A DNA stretch of 16,149 nucleotides from positions 1 to 16,149 of the forward strand of contig JADLBI010000344.1 in assembly GCA_020847775.1 (NCBI GenBank). Direction: 5' to 3'. Below are positions 14,828-16,149 of the stretch, in pieces; position 1 is the stretch's first letter, and every line of letters starts with the position of its first letter. The notes under the pieces are model-generated. The model was not told the DNA's origin, searched no databases, and saw only the letters and a program-made list of their open reading frames with translations. Position numbers and translations under genes: made by a program. The stretch is from Opitutaceae bacterium. Its GTDB lineage: Bacteria > Verrucomicrobiota > Verrucomicrobiia > Opitutales > Opitutaceae.

Positions 14828-16149
14828 ATGCGCCGCCTCCGCCTGCTCTGCCTGTTGCTCGTTTTGCCCGCTGCCGCCCTGCGCGGCCAGTCGGTCGCCG
14901 AATCCAACCTCACCGCGCAAACAACCATCATCGACCGACAGAACAACACCGTGCTGTTCTCTGGCAACGCCCGCCTGACCGACGGCACGACCCTGCTCCA
15001 AGCCGACGAAATCCGCTACAGCTACGCGACCGGCGAAGCCATCGCCACCGGCCATGTGATCTTCACTCGCGGCGCGGATCGCATCCTCGCCGACCGCCTC
15101 GTCTATCGCCGCGCCGCGCGCACCTTCAGCGCCGAAAACGTGCGCGCCGGTCACTTCCCCTATTTCGTCTCCGGGCAGCGGGCCGAGGGCAACCCGACCG
15201 AGGTCACTATTTTCGACGCGGTCATGAGCGTGCGCGAGCCCGGTCCGTGGCAGCCCAGTGTCGCGGCTGATCCACTAATCTATCAGCGCGGGCGCGAAAT
15301 CGTCGCGCACAACGCCCACCTTGGGGTCGGCTCGGTGCGGCCGATGACGCTGCCGAAATTCACCTACAAGCTCAATCTGCCCCTCGTTTCCTACCTCTCG
15401 TTTAGTGCTGGTTACCGCGCTTCGTTGGGTCTGTTCACGCGCATCGGCGCGCACATACCCATCGGGCCAGACACACGGGTCGGCGGCACCGTCGGCGTTT
15501 ACACGCAGCGCGGCTTCATGTTCGGCCCATCCGCTCATTATGAATCGCGACGCGACGGCTTGGATCTAGCCGGCGATCTCCTCTCGGGTTACATCAATGA
15601 TCACGGTGAAAAGCTGACTGATGTGCTCGGCCGTCCCGTGCCGGAAAAACGCGGCTACCTGCAATGGTGGCACGCGCAGGACCTGACGCCAAATCTGCAT
15701 GTCACCGCCAAGCTCAACTACTGGAAAGACTCGGAAATCCTCCGCGATTTCCAACCCGACGAGTTTTTCCGCGTCCAAGAGCCAGACAATTATCTGCAGG
15801 CCCGCTACACGACGGAACTCTGGTCACTCACCACCTTCAGCCGGCTCCGGCCCAACAATTTTCAACGCGTGCAAGAGCGCCTGCCGGAAATCCACCTCGA
15901 TATACCGACCCGCGCCATCGGCGGCAGCTCATATATGCGTTTACAGGCGGGCGTGGCCGCCTTGCGCGAAAGACCGCCCGGTAACGCCGGTCCCGCGGTG
16001 CGCAGCGACCGAATCGACGCGTATTATGCACTCTCACGGCCGATCACGCGAACAGACTGGTTCAGCTTCACGCCGATCATCGGCGCCCGGGCCACGCACT
16101 ACAAACACGCGGTGGGCGGTCGTTCCGATTACACCCGCCTGCTAGGTGA
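14828..16149 (+). CDS. lptD: LPS-assembly outer-membrane protein LptD, 3' end missing
   Basis: LptD is the outer-membrane beta barrel that, with LptE, places lipopolysaccharide in the outer leaflet. The frame is open from ATG 14828 to the window end, giving 440 residues, about half the family's usual length. Residues 1-20 are a signal peptide (MRRLRLLCLLLVLPAAALRG, then QS). Residues ~25-130 are the OstA/LptA-like jellyroll (NNTVLFSGNARLTDGTTLLQ, ADEIRYSYATGEAIATGHV, ADRLVYRRAARTFSAENVR). Next come barrel-type strands with many aromatic and Arg residues. LPEIHLDIP at ~359 and RIDAYYALSRPI followed by WFSFTPIIGARATHY (about 395-425) match the order seen in LptD barrels. The Cys pairs that form disulfides in E. 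coli LptD are not seen in this part. A GTG at 14825 is an alternative start. It diverges from glgB across 118 bases, in which I see no convincing rightward promoter. Confidence 0.9.
   Translation, partial: MRRLRLLCLLLVLPAAALRGQSVAESNLTAQTTIIDRQNNTVLFSGNARLTDGTTLLQADEIRYSYATGEAIATGHVIFTRGADRILADRLVYRRAARTFSAENVRAGHFPYFVSGQRAEGNPTEVTIFDAVMSVREPGPWQPSVAADPLIYQRGREIVAHNAHLGVGSVRPMTLPKFTYKLNLPLVSYLSFSAGYRASLGLFTRIGAHIPIGPDTRVGGTVGVYTQRGFMFGPSAHYESRRDGLDLAGDLLSGYINDHGEKLTDVLGRPVPEKRGYLQWWHAQDLTPNLHVTAKLNYWKDSEILRDFQPDEFFRVQEPDNYLQARYTTELWSLTTFSRLRPNNFQRVQERLPEIHLDIPTRAIGGSSYMRLQAGVAALRERPPGNAGPAVRSDRIDAYYALSRPITRTDWFSFTPIIGARATHYKHAVGGRSDYTRLLG

Noticed and set aside
14710..14988. 93-residue Arg-rich N-terminal extension of GlgB
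   Set aside because: It is unlike known GlgB N termini and is antisense to the start of lptD; it is best explained as a shadow of high-GC DNA.
14759..15154. Leftward 131-codon frame at the start of lptD
   Set aside because: It overlaps the OstA-like domain on the other strand and has no recognisable features.
1..16149. CRISPR arrays, tRNA or rRNA genes, insertion sequences, prophage or defence genes
   Set aside because: None seen: all space except short gaps is filled by the genes listed, and no transposase, integrase, direct-repeat array or cloverleaf was recognised.

Overview
The window is about 16 kb of GC-rich bacterial chromosome with housekeeping and envelope genes on both strands. 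The cell is a diderm: there is an LptD-type lipopolysaccharide transporter and a signal-peptide-bearing beta-barrel protein ending in Phe. The mix of a very large propeller-sensor hybrid histidine kinase, an IspH of the plant/cyanobacterial type, a glycogen branching enzyme and a short AAATCC-type heptamer repeat inside a gene suggests Verrucomicrobiota, probably an Opitutaceae relative. That placement is inferred from gene character, not from a marker search.

Left part (1-6390): the 3' five-sixths of alaS runs rightwards and meets, tail to tail with one base between the stops, a ~1330-residue hybrid sensor histidine kinase running leftwards. The kinase shares a divergent control region with the next gene. 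This region holds a TATAAT box and five copies of GAGTTGC/GCAACTC that can fold into competing hairpins.

Middle (6391-9289): an ispH gene of the plant/cyanobacterial class carries about 145 unexplained extra residues at its N terminus. It converges on a gene for a probable outer-membrane beta-barrel protein of unknown function.

Centre-right (9290-11823): a leftward cluster encodes an orphan ParA/Soj-type ATPase, a conserved-looking protein of unknown function with a basic amphipathic C-terminal tip, and a coiled-coil protein overlapping it by ATGA. The coiled-coil frame is cut by an in-frame TAA and then stays open, with coiled-coil-like sequence, for 44 more codons. This ParA plus unknown plus coiled-coil set is the best candidate here for an undescribed system, perhaps for positioning something in the cell. 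No ParB or centromere repeats are visible.

Right part (11963-16149): a GreA/GreB C-terminal-domain protein diverges from parA and converges on glgB (glycogen branching enzyme). glgB diverges from the 5' part of lptD, which runs off the end of the window. No tRNA, rRNA, CRISPR array, transposase or integrase was seen. No stretch longer than about 140 bases lacks a gene.
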